Part shown: positions 27,049 through 34,500 of the stretch, one piece after another
Layout of the letters: every line of letters starts with the position of its first letter
Numbering within the stretch: position 1 is the first letter of the stretch
From: Tahibacter aquaticus
GTDB lineage: Bacteria > Pseudomonadota > Gammaproteobacteria > Xanthomonadales > Rhodanobacteraceae
Direction of reading: 5' to 3'
Length of the DNA stretch: 64,000 nt
Assembly (NCBI RefSeq): GCF_004363655.1
Contig: NZ_SNZH01000002.1
Span: forward strand, 434,001-498,000
Position numbers and translations under genes: made by a program
Notes under the pieces: model-generated
Database searches by the model: none
Seen by the model: the letters and a program-made list of their open reading frames with translations, nothing else
What the model was told of the DNA's origin: nothing

Positions 27049-27068
27049 GTTGATCGTGCCGAAGTAGT

Positions 27069-27096
27069 TTTCTGAGCTGCCTATCCGGCAGTGAGC
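27069..27096 (-). repeat. degenerate I-F repeat 1 (reverse orientation)
   Basis: Differs from the array consensus only at repeat positions 2 (T to C), 12 (C to G) and 13 (G to A); the last two are in the loop. Confidence 0.9.
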
Positions 27097-27182
27097 ATGA
27101 AACTGGCTTGGCAGCAGATCGAGAGCGCGAACCGATTGTTAGAAACACACGTTCCGGGGCGCGCCAGGGCATTGTAGCGGAT

Positions 27183-27218
27183 AAGTGCCGACGTAGTGGA
27201 AAGTGCCGACGTAGTGGA
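27183..27218. repeat. exact 18-bp tandem repeat carrying two guide-matched target sites
   Basis: Units 27183-27200 and 27201-27218 are identical (AAGTGCCGACGTAGTGGA). On the minus strand each contains CC followed by ACTACGTCGGCAC, matching the first 13 nt of the mini-array spacer (ACTACTTCGGCAC) at every position except 6. CC is the known type I-F PAM and lies on the correct side. The second unit ends two bases before the -35 box of the csy1-facing promoter. Proposed operators for Csy-complex binding. Confidence 0.75.
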
Positions 27219-27219
27219 T

Positions 27220-27247
27220 TTGACAAGCACCTGTGACAGCCTATACT
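27220..27247 (+). promoter_or_regulatory. near-consensus sigma70 promoter facing csy1
   Basis: TTGACA (27220-27225), 16-bp spacer, TATACT (27242-27247); predicted start near 27254. It is the only clear promoter between cas2-3 and csy1. Its -35 box directly abuts the tandem guide-matched sites, so a bound Csy complex would block RNA polymerase. Confidence 0.8.
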
Positions 27248-27253
27248 CGGCGC

Positions 27254-27281
27254 ACCCTCGGGTGGGCAAACACCCGAGGGT
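27254..27281 (+). promoter_or_regulatory. 5-prime leader hairpin of the csy-side transcript
   Basis: Perfect 11-bp stem (ACCCTCGGGTG / CACCCGAGGGT) with GGCAAA loop, placed at the predicted transcription start. No T-run follows, so it more likely stabilises or structures the 5-prime end than terminates. Confidence 0.55.
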
Positions 27282-27349
27282 ATTTCGCAAACATCAACGC
27301 TTCGCGGCGTGAGCCCAACTGCAGGGTTTCGTTGCATACAGGAGGCTGT

Positions 27350-27388
27350 GTGATTAGCTATCGCACGCTCAGGAGAGCATTTCGATGA
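27350..27388 (+). CDS. candidate 12-codon mini-ORF with AGG-AGA pair (CreT-like)
   Basis: GTG at 27350 after AGGAGG (27340-27345) encodes MISYRTLRRAFR and stops at 27386-27388. Codons 8 and 9 are AGG-AGA, both rare in a genome this GC-rich. Its stop overlaps a second start (ATG AAC TAG at 27385-27393) that has its own AGGAG (27371-27375), formed by the same AGG-AGA stretch. The arrangement recalls CreT toxin RNAs of CRISPR-associated CreTA modules, where a short ORF with strong ribosome site and consecutive rare arginine codons ties up a scarce tRNA. The spacing to the GTG is short (4 nt). No experimental or homology evidence. Confidence 0.35.
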   Translation: MISYRTLRRAFR

Positions 27389-27408
27389 ACTAGGCGAACA
27401 GCCGGAAT

Positions 27409-27430
27409 CCCCGGAGTACAGACTCCGGGG
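27409..27430 (+). terminator. 9-bp hairpin between mini-ORF and csy1 (attenuator or terminator)
   Basis: CCCCGGAGT / ACTCCGGGG with ACAG loop, followed by AATTCTACGTTTT: a GC-rich stem with only a short delayed T-run, so termination would be partial. GGGAATTC (27428-27435) overlaps its 3-prime arm and is complementary to GAATTCCC (27462-27469), the csy1 ribosome-site region, allowing an alternative fold. Confidence 0.5.
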
Positions 27431-27469
27431 AATTCTACGTTTTCAGCAAGCTGACGACTAGGAATTCCC

Positions 27470-28819
27470 ATGATCGATCAACCCGACAGTACTCGACGTG
27501 CTGCGTTTCGTGCCGCCATCGAACGGTTCCTGCAAGAACGCCGCGACGCCAAGCTCGAAAAACTGCCCGAAGACGCTCAAAACCGCGAAGCACTGCTGGC
27601 CCAGTTCCAGGCGGCCAGCTGGATCGAAGACGCCGCACGGCGTGTCAGCCAGATCCAGGCCGTAACCCACTCCCTCAAAGCCATCCACCCGGATGCACGC
27701 GGCACCAACCTCTACTGTCCGCCGGCGCTATTGCCCGGTCATGCCGAATTGGGCAGTCATGTACTCGGTGGCGATTTCGCCGGCGACGTTGTCGGCAATG
27801 CTGCCGCGCTGGATGTATACAAATTCCTGCGTCTGCAGGCCAACGGCATGACCTTGCTCGATGCGCTGCTGGCCGACGATCCCGATCTGCTGGCCGCTTT
27901 CAGCAGCGATCCCGACCAGGCCGGCGCCTGGTGCAAGGCCTTCGCCAATCTGGTGCAGCCACGTGGTGAACTGGCCTCGCATACCCATGCCAAGCAGGTC
28001 TACTGGCTGGTCGACGAGATGCCAACCGAAGACAGCGCCTACCATTTGCTGGCGCCGCTCTACGCATCGTCGCTCACCCAGCGTGTGCATACGACCATCA
28101 ACGACGATCGCTTCAGCGATGCGGCAAAAGCCGCCCGCGAAGCGCGGCGGGAAAAACGCGATCATCCGGCTGGCTTTGCGGAATATCCCCATCTGGCCGT
28201 GCAGAAGCTCGGTGGTACCAAGCCGCAGAACATCAGCCAGCTCAATAGCGAGCGTGGCGGCGCGAACTACCTGCTGGCTTCATTGCCGCCGCAGTGGAAA
28301 TCGAAAGTTCGTCCGCCGTTGAATATCGATTCGGTATTCAGCCGGTTCGGTGCGCGCGACCTCGTGCACACATTGGTGGCGGAACTGCGCGAGTTTCTCG
28401 AAGGCGATCCCACCAGCATCAAGCCGACGCGGGATTTTCGCGAAGACCTGTTCGACCGCCTCGTCGATGAACTGGCCTGGTTCGCCAGCGAACTCCACGA
28501 TGCGCTGAGCCCAGGCTGGAGTACTGCACCTGCCTGTCAGCTGCCCATGGCCGAACAACTCTGGCTCGACCCCGGCCGCGCTACCCACGACGACGAGTTC
28601 CATCGCCACTGGCAACGGCTGGACTGGCCCGAGGAAATCGGCCGCAGCTTCGGCTACTGGCTCAACAGCGAGCTGAAGGGCCGCCTGCCCGTTGGCCTGG
28701 TCGAGCTGCGCGAGTGGGCCAAGGAACTGCTGGGCGACGAAATCTGGATGGCGCACCTGAAGAACCTGGGCCGCCAGATGGCGCGAGACCGACGTGCCGC
28801 CAAAGGAGATGCCGCATGA
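27470..28819 (+). CDS. csy1: Csy1 (Cas8f), large subunit of the type I-F Csy complex
   Basis: 449 residues; ATG at 27470 with TAGGA ten bases upstream, a site that may be masked by upstream RNA. The family is recognisable from the N-terminal helical part (RRAAFRAAIERFLQERRDAKLEKL), HPDARGTNLYC, the central VGNAAALDVYKFL, THAKQVYWLVDE and VQKLGGTKPQNISQLNSERGGANYLL. Csy1 pairs with Csy2 at the crRNA handle end and recognises the CC PAM on target DNA. The gene begins a tightly packed csy1-csy2-csy3-cas6f run; its stop overlaps csy2 (ATGA). Confidence 0.97.
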   Translation: MIDQPDSTRRAAFRAAIERFLQERRDAKLEKLPEDAQNREALLAQFQAASWIEDAARRVSQIQAVTHSLKAIHPDARGTNLYCPPALLPGHAELGSHVLGGDFAGDVVGNAAALDVYKFLRLQANGMTLLDALLADDPDLLAAFSSDPDQAGAWCKAFANLVQPRGELASHTHAKQVYWLVDEMPTEDSAYHLLAPLYASSLTQRVHTTINDDRFSDAAKAAREARREKRDHPAGFAEYPHLAVQKLGGTKPQNISQLNSERGGANYLLASLPPQWKSKVRPPLNIDSVFSRFGARDLVHTLVAELREFLEGDPTSIKPTRDFREDLFDRLVDELAWFASELHDALSPGWSTAPACQLPMAEQLWLDPGRATHDDEFHRHWQRLDWPEEIGRSFGYWLNSELKGRLPVGLVELREWAKELLGDEIWMAHLKNLGRQMARDRRAAKGDAA

Positions 28820-29817
28820 GCGATACCTTGGCCGAAAGCAGGGGCCTGCTGATCCTGCCGCGCCTGCGGGTACAGAACGCCAACGCCATTTCCAGCCCAT
28901 TCACTCACGGCTTTCCTGCCATCACCGCCTTTCTCGGGCTGATGTGGGCGCTGGAGCGAAAACTGGCTGGGCGCTATCCGCTGTTCTTCACCGGTGTCGG
29001 TGTGATCTGCCATCACCACGAGGAACAGGTTGCCACCGCTGGCTTCACACGCGCATTCCGGCTTACCCGCAACCCGATCGACAAGGACGGTAGCACCGCC
29101 GCCATCGTCGAGGAGGGTCGTATACATCTGGACATTACGCTGGTGTTCGGCGTCAGCGGCACGGTGCTCGAAGCGGATTGGGCTATTCGCCGCGAATGTG
29201 CCGATCAGGTAGCCGCAGAGCTTGCACAGATGCGTATCGCTGGCGGCACGGTATTGCCCGGCGCAGCGGCAGGAATTCATGCCACAAGGCCGCACCTCGA
29301 AGCTTTTCCGGACGCCGCCAACGACCGGCCGAAATGGTTCAGCAACTTGCGCCGGCGCTGGCTGCCCGGCTTTGCCCTGGTCGCGCGCGACGACCTGCTG
29401 GCCGACAGGCTGGCGCAGTTGCGTAGGAAAGATGCGACCGCGACAACGCTGGATGCATGGCTGGATCTGGTGCGTCTCAACTGCATGCCACCACCGCAGG
29501 ACGAGACCGCGGCGACCGAGAAGAAAACATCTGCCGTCGAGTGGATCTACGAAAAGAAGCCTGGCTGGATAGTGCCGATTCCGGTCGGCTACGGTGCGCT
29601 GACACCGCTGCAGACTGCCGGCAGCGTGCGCAACGCGCGCGATGCGACAACACCGTTCCGTTTCGTCGAAAGCCTTTACTCCATCGGCCAGTGGATAGCG
29701 CCGCATCGGCTCGATTCCTGGCGTCAATTGCTCTGGTACGGACATAGCGACATCGAGACAGGCCGCTATCGCGCCTGCAACGACTACATCGCTGCCACGT
29801 CCACTCATCCGCACTGA
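28816..29817 (+). CDS. csy2: Csy2 (Cas5f), type I-F Csy complex
   Basis: 333 residues; start overlaps the csy1 stop, with AAGGAG upstream. Typical Csy2 start GLLILPRLRVQNANAISSPFTHGFPAITAFLGLMWALERKL and the glycine-rich GVGVICHHHEEQV segment are present, as is the C-terminal YSIGQWIAPHRLDSWRQLLWYG. It is a RAMP-type protein that binds the 8-nt 5-prime handle of crRNA and forms the tail of the Csy complex with Csy1. Length is normal and no defects are seen. Confidence 0.97.
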   Translation: MSDTLAESRGLLILPRLRVQNANAISSPFTHGFPAITAFLGLMWALERKLAGRYPLFFTGVGVICHHHEEQVATAGFTRAFRLTRNPIDKDGSTAAIVEEGRIHLDITLVFGVSGTVLEADWAIRRECADQVAAELAQMRIAGGTVLPGAAAGIHATRPHLEAFPDAANDRPKWFSNLRRRWLPGFALVARDDLLADRLAQLRRKDATATTLDAWLDLVRLNCMPPPQDETAATEKKTSAVEWIYEKKPGWIVPIPVGYGALTPLQTAGSVRNARDATTPFRFVESLYSIGQWIAPHRLDSWRQLLWYGHSDIETGRYRACNDYIAATSTHPH

Positions 29818-29834
29818 ATTCGAGGAGTCATGCC

Positions 29835-30875
29835 ATGTCCGATACCGCCATCAAGACCGCATCCGTGCTCGCCTTCGAACGCAAGCTCGATCCGTCCGAC
29901 GCACTGTTTCACTCGGCAAGCTGGGCCAGCCGGAACGACGAAGCCACGTGCAAGCCGATAGCTATCCGCACGAAATCCGTGCGTGGCACCATTTCCAATC
30001 GCCTGAAAACCAAAGAACAGGATCCGGCCAAACTCGACGCTATGGTTGAAAAACCCAATCTGCAGACGGTCGACGTTGCGGCACTGCCCGGCGATGCCGA
30101 TACCCTGTGCGTCAGCTTTACCTTGCGCGTGCTGGCCGGCACCGGCAAGCCATCCGCCTGCAACGACGCGGCGTATCAGCAACGCCTGCTGCAGACCGTC
30201 GACGGCTATATCAAGGCCAATGGCTTTGGCGAACTGGCGCGTCGCTACGCCGGCAATCTGGCCAACGGCCGCTTTCTTTGGCGCAACCGCATCGGTGCCG
30301 AACAGGTCGAGATTCGCATCGACCATCTGGTCGATGGCAAGGCGGCAAAAAGCTGGACCTTCGCCGACGCCTTGTCGCTGTCGCTACGCAACTTCGATGC
30401 CACCGGGGACGATCTGAAGGCCATCGCCGAAATCGGCACGCTGATCGCAGAAGGTCTGAACGGCGATCGTCACGTGCTGCTGCGCATCCGGGCCTGCGTG
30501 CGCATCGGTGTCGGCCAGGAAGTATTTCCTTCGCAGGAGTTGATCCTCGACGACCGCGCCAAAGGCAACAAGAGCAAGACGCTCTATGCCGTCAACGATA
30601 TTGCCGGCATCCACTCGCAGAAAATCGGCAATGCCTTGCGCACCATCGATACCTGGTATCCGGAGCAGGGCGATCTCGGACCCATCGCCGTGGAGCCCTA
30701 CGGTTCCGTGACGACACTGGGCAAGGCCTATCGCAAACCCAAGAAAGACGGCGGCGCCGACTTCTATTCGCTGCTGGACAACTGGGTGCTCAAGGGCAAG
30801 GCACCAGGTGCGGGTGACCAGCACTACGTGATTGCCGTACTCGTTCGTGGCGGTGTATTCGGCGAAGGGGGTTGA
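29835..30875 (+). CDS. csy3: Csy3 (Cas7f), backbone subunit of the Csy complex
   Basis: 346 residues; GAGGAG precedes the ATG. Csy3 signature at the N-terminus (SVLAFERKLDPSDALFHSASW) and AIRTKSVRGTISNRLK, plus GNLANGRFLWRNRIGAEQVEIRI and EPYGSVTTLGKAYRKP. Six copies assemble along the guide; each thumb flips out every sixth guide base, so mismatches at positions 6, 12, 18 and so on are tolerated. That known property bears directly on the mini-array target match (mismatch at position 6). Confidence 0.97.
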   Translation: MSDTAIKTASVLAFERKLDPSDALFHSASWASRNDEATCKPIAIRTKSVRGTISNRLKTKEQDPAKLDAMVEKPNLQTVDVAALPGDADTLCVSFTLRVLAGTGKPSACNDAAYQQRLLQTVDGYIKANGFGELARRYAGNLANGRFLWRNRIGAEQVEIRIDHLVDGKAAKSWTFADALSLSLRNFDATGDDLKAIAEIGTLIAEGLNGDRHVLLRIRACVRIGVGQEVFPSQELILDDRAKGNKSKTLYAVNDIAGIHSQKIGNALRTIDTWYPEQGDLGPIAVEPYGSVTTLGKAYRKPKKDGGADFYSLLDNWVLKGKAPGAGDQHYVIAVLVRGGVFGEGG

Positions 30876-30876
30876 G

Positions 30877-31461
30877 ATGGACCATTATCTCGACCTGATG
30901 CTACGCCCCGATCCCGAGATTGCCGCCAACGTGCTGCTGGGTGCGTTGTACAGCAAACTTCACCGCGCACTGGCGTACTTGCAGCGCGACGATATTGGCG
31001 TGAGCTTTCCGTCTGTGGACAACGCGCGCAATGGCCTGGGCACCACCTTGCGCATTCACGGCACTACGCACGCAGTGCATGCGTTGCAGGCAACGGCATG
31101 GCTGAACACCATGCGCGATCACGTTGCCAATAGCGACCTACAGGCAGTGCCGGAATCGTGCCGCTACCGTGGCGTAAGACGCGTACAAGCCAAGAGCAAT
31201 CCCGAACGCCTGCGTCGCCGCCTGATGAAGCGCCACGGCATCGATGCCGCCGCCGCCGCCGAACGAATTCCCGATACCGCGCGGGAAACCCTCGACCTGC
31301 CGTTCATCCGCCTTGCCAGCGCCAGCACGGGGCAGCCATTCCTGATCTTCATCGACCACGGTCCATTGCAGGACAAAGCCACTCACGGACGCTTCAACAG
31401 CTATGGGCTTGGCCAGGGGGCGACCATTCCCTGGTTTCGACCCTTTTTCTCGGACCGCTGA
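30877..31461 (+). CDS. cas6f: Cas6f (Csy4), crRNA-processing endoribonuclease
   Basis: 194 residues; the ATG is one base after the csy3 stop. N-terminus MDHYLDLMLRPDPE is canonical. Catalytic H29 (KLHRAL) and S148 (LASASTGQ) align with the characterised Pseudomonas enzyme, as do the repeat-contacting R102 and Q104 and the arginine-rich helix AKSNPERLRRRLMKRH. It cuts each repeat after G20, at the base of the CTGCC/GGCAG hairpin, leaving an 8-nt handle, and stays bound to the 3-prime hairpin. Directly followed by the leader and array. Confidence 0.97.
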   Translation: MDHYLDLMLRPDPEIAANVLLGALYSKLHRALAYLQRDDIGVSFPSVDNARNGLGTTLRIHGTTHAVHALQATAWLNTMRDHVANSDLQAVPESCRYRGVRRVQAKSNPERLRRRLMKRHGIDAAAAAERIPDTARETLDLPFIRLASASTGQPFLIFIDHGPLQDKATHGRFNSYGLGQGATIPWFRPFFSDR

Positions 31462-31569
31462 TGTGATGCTGTTGAATCAATGACTTGCAGCTGCCCGGAT
31501 TGTTTGGGTGGTTGTGGTTTTGTTGAGGTAAGTGATTGGAACCTGGGGAGGTTGGAGGTTTTGGCTGTT
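31462..31569 (+). promoter_or_regulatory. CRISPR leader
   Basis: 108 bases between the cas6f stop and the first repeat, T/G-rich near the array (GGTTGTGGTTTTGTTGAGG). Contains one consensus IHF site. Orientation of repeats (handle side pointing away) and the degenerate repeats at the far end confirm this as the leader end where new spacers enter. Confidence 0.8.
31475..31487 (+). promoter_or_regulatory. IHF-binding site in the leader
   Basis: AATCAATGACTTG matches the IHF consensus WATCAANNNNTTR at every defined position. Its end is 82 bases from the first repeat. IHF bending of the leader is known to guide Cas1-Cas2 integration in type I-E and I-F systems. Confidence 0.7.
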
Positions 31570-34500
31570 GTTCACTGCCGCGTAGGCAGCTCAGAAATCG
31601 GATCGACGGGGCGGCAGCAGGCCATGACCGTTCACTGCCGCGTAGGCAGCTCAGAAATGTTCCGATTGCGGATGTTTCGATTACGGATTGTTCACTGCCG
31701 CGTAGGCAGCTCAGAAAAGACCACGGACGACCTCAGCAACATCGTGGACGTTCACTGCCGCGTAGGCAGCTCAGAAAATTCCAAGGTCGATAACGAGTCT
31801 TTCCAGGGCGTTCACTGCCGCGTAGGCAGCTCAGAAAACCGCCGCCAACGCTGCGCGGGCGAACGCCAGGTTCACTGCCGCGTAGGCAGCTCAGAAAAAT
31901 GGGACCGGTGCCGGAACGTGCCTTTGCCGGTTCACTGCCGCGTAGGCAGCTCAGAAAAGGTCGTGAACGCACCAGCGCCGGCAAGCACGGTTCACTGCCG
32001 CGTAGGCAGCTCAGAAAACGTTGCCGAGCGTCGCATGGTAGAAGTCCGTGTTCACTGCCGCGTAGGCAGCTCAGAAATACGGCCGACAATTCGGCTTGCA
32101 CCGCATCGAGTTCACTGCCGCGTAGGCAGCTCAGAAATTTATCTCGATCCGGCTCGCGTGTTACTTCGGGTTCACTGCCGCGTAGGCAGCTCAGAAATGG
32201 GATGGCGGCCGGGATAGCCGCCCTTTTCATGTTCACTGCCGCGTAGGCAGCTCAGAAAATCTGCGTGGGACACACCGGGCCGGAAGTGAAGTTCACTGCC
32301 GCGTAGGCAGCTCAGAAATCAATGCGATACGCGCTGCTGATCCTCCTAAGGTTCACTGCCGCGTAGGCAGCTCAGAAAGGACTGCGCCCAGCCACCGCCG
32401 AACGATGCATGTTCACTGCCGCGTAGGCAGCTCAGAAATGTCTCAGATTCCGCGCCGACGCAATCGTCGGGTTCACTGCCGCGTAGGCAGCTCAGAAAAC
32501 TCTTGGTGACGTTGACGCCCGAGGCCTCAGGTTCACTGCCGCGTAGGCAGCTCAGAAAGCGCCTCGTCGCGCTCGCGCATGTAGCTTTCGGTTCACTGCC
32601 GCGTAGGCAGCTCAGAAAATTACGAGTGGAACGCTCTGGCCGGACTGAGCGTTCACTGCCGCGTAGGCAGCTCAGAAAATACGCCAGCCAGTAGCCGGCA
32701 GCGCACAGCAGTTCACTGCCGCGTAGGCAGCTCAGAAACAATCGAGCCAGCGCCCGAGACTGACCAGCAGGTTCACTGCCGCGTAGGCAGCTCAGAAATT
32801 TGCTTAACCGCACGGTCGCCGTGCTTGCGAGTTCACTGCCGCGTAGGCAGCTCAGAAACGTACTGGTCCCGCGCCCACGGCACGTACGTCGTTCACTGCC
32901 GCGTAGGCAGCTCAGAAAGACGACGGTTCACAGGGGCCGCCGGCACAAGGGTTCACTGCCGCGTAGGCAGCTCAGAAAGCCAGGATCTGGACACGCCGCG
33001 CCACATTGCCGTTCACTGCCGCGTAGGCAGCTCAGAAAAGCATCTGCCCGATACCCGGCGCGTCTTTGAAGTTCACTGCCGCGTAGGCAGCTCAGAAAAG
33101 CCAACGGATCATGGGACAGGCTCCAGCTGCGTTCACTGCCGCGTAGGCAGCTCAGAAAGTACATGGCGAATTGCAAGAGCGGGTACCCTGGTTCACTGCC
33201 GCGTAGGCAGCTCAGAAATGCGAACACAGCCCACACGAACCCGTGCCGCGGTTCACTGCCGCGTAGGCAGCTCAGAAATCGACGAGATCCTGCGCCGCTT
33301 CCCGCATCAGGTTCACTGCCGCGTAGGCAGCTCAGAAATGTCGGCGTGCATTGGCACGCGTGTGTTCATGGTTCACTGCCGCGTAGGCAGCTCAGAAAAC
33401 ATCATAGTTACGCCAGCGGAAGCACGGTCTGTTCACTGCCGCGTAGGCAGCTCAGAAAATTCAGCCATGCGAGCTGCAAATTCTGCTTCGGTTCACTGCC
33501 GCGTAGGCAGCTCAGAAATGGTGACCGACCTGGCCGACAACAGCGACGAAGTTCACTGCCGCGTAGGCAACTCAGAAAACGTCAACGCCCAATGCGGCGG
33601 ACGCTCCCAAGTTCACTGCCGCGTAGGCAGCTCAGAAAATGAACCGCTGCATTAGCCCGTCCTCGGGCAGGTTCACTGCCGCGTAGGCAGCTCAGAAATT
33701 ATGGATGAGTAGGCCGGACTGGATCTTGTCGTTCACTGCCGCGTAGGCAGCTCAGAAAATGAAACCGCACCTGCATCGCGTCAACTTCGGGTTCACTGCC
33801 GCGTAGGCAGCTCAGAAAACGACGGATAAAGACGGGAGGCGTTATTGGTGGTTCACTGCCGCGTAGGCAGCTCAGAAAAGGGACGGTCAGTGTCAGCGCC
33901 GGGCCGACGGGTTCACTGCCGCGTAGGCAGCTCAGAAAATTCGTTCTGCGGCAGATTGCCGGGCTTAAGAGTTCACTGCCGCGTAGGCAGCTCAGAAAAC
34001 CTCGCCTGTATCGCCGGGCTCTCCGGGCGGGTTCACTGCCGCGTAGGCAGCTCAGAAAATATCGCGTCCGTCACCGGTGGCAGTTGATGCGTTCACTGCC
34101 GCGTAGGCAGCTCAGAAAACTGCCTGCGGGAGCACCACAGACCGCCCTGTGTTCACTGCCGCGTAGGCAGCTCAGAAAGAAAGGGCCAGGTAGAACGCGT
34201 CGGAAAACTGGTTCACTGCCGCGTAGGCAGCTCAGAAAGATGCGGTCTACGGCGACGCCACCGACACGTGGTTCACTGCCGCGTAGGCAGCTCAGAAATG
34301 GCCGCGATGAATCTGGTATCGCGTACGCAGGTTCACTGCCGCGTAGGCAGCTCAGAAAGACAGGAAGGCCGCCCATGGCTGACATGACCGGTTCACTGCC
34401 GCGTAGGCAGCTCAGAAAAGCCCGGTTTCCTGGGCTTGGCTGGAGGTCAGGGTTCACTGCCGCGTAGGCAGCTCAGAAACGTCACGCCGCCGAATCGAAG

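Larger units (their letters stand above)
27021..27096 (-). ncRNA. candidate crRNA-like guide: two-repeat mini-array with 20-nt spacer
   Basis: Read on the minus strand. First repeat (27096 to 27069) matches the main-array repeat at 25 of 28 positions, with intact stem CTGCC/GGCAG and intact 5-prime handle CTCAGAAA. A 20-nt spacer follows (27068 to 27049). The second repeat (27048 to 27021) keeps the core ACTGCCGC..AGGCAG, hence a 5-bp stem with a 5-nt loop, but is degenerate elsewhere, including the terminal handle. Cas6f should be able to cut both hairpins, giving an RNA with a normal handle and a short guide. A TACAAT box on the minus strand (27176 to 27171) could be its -10. Seen: repeats and spacing. 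Inferred: transcription, processing and regulatory role. Confidence 0.7.

Noticed and set aside
27024-27051. Reading the first repeat-like hairpin of the cas3-csy1 gap in the plus direction
   Set aside because: Only about 13 of 28 positions match in that direction, with no handle; the minus-strand reading keeps more of the core and fits with the clear reverse repeat at 27069-27096.
27348-27353. GTG-TGA start-stop after AGGAGG
   Set aside because: Only two bases between the ribosome site and the GTG; the GTG at 27350 is a better, though still close, start.
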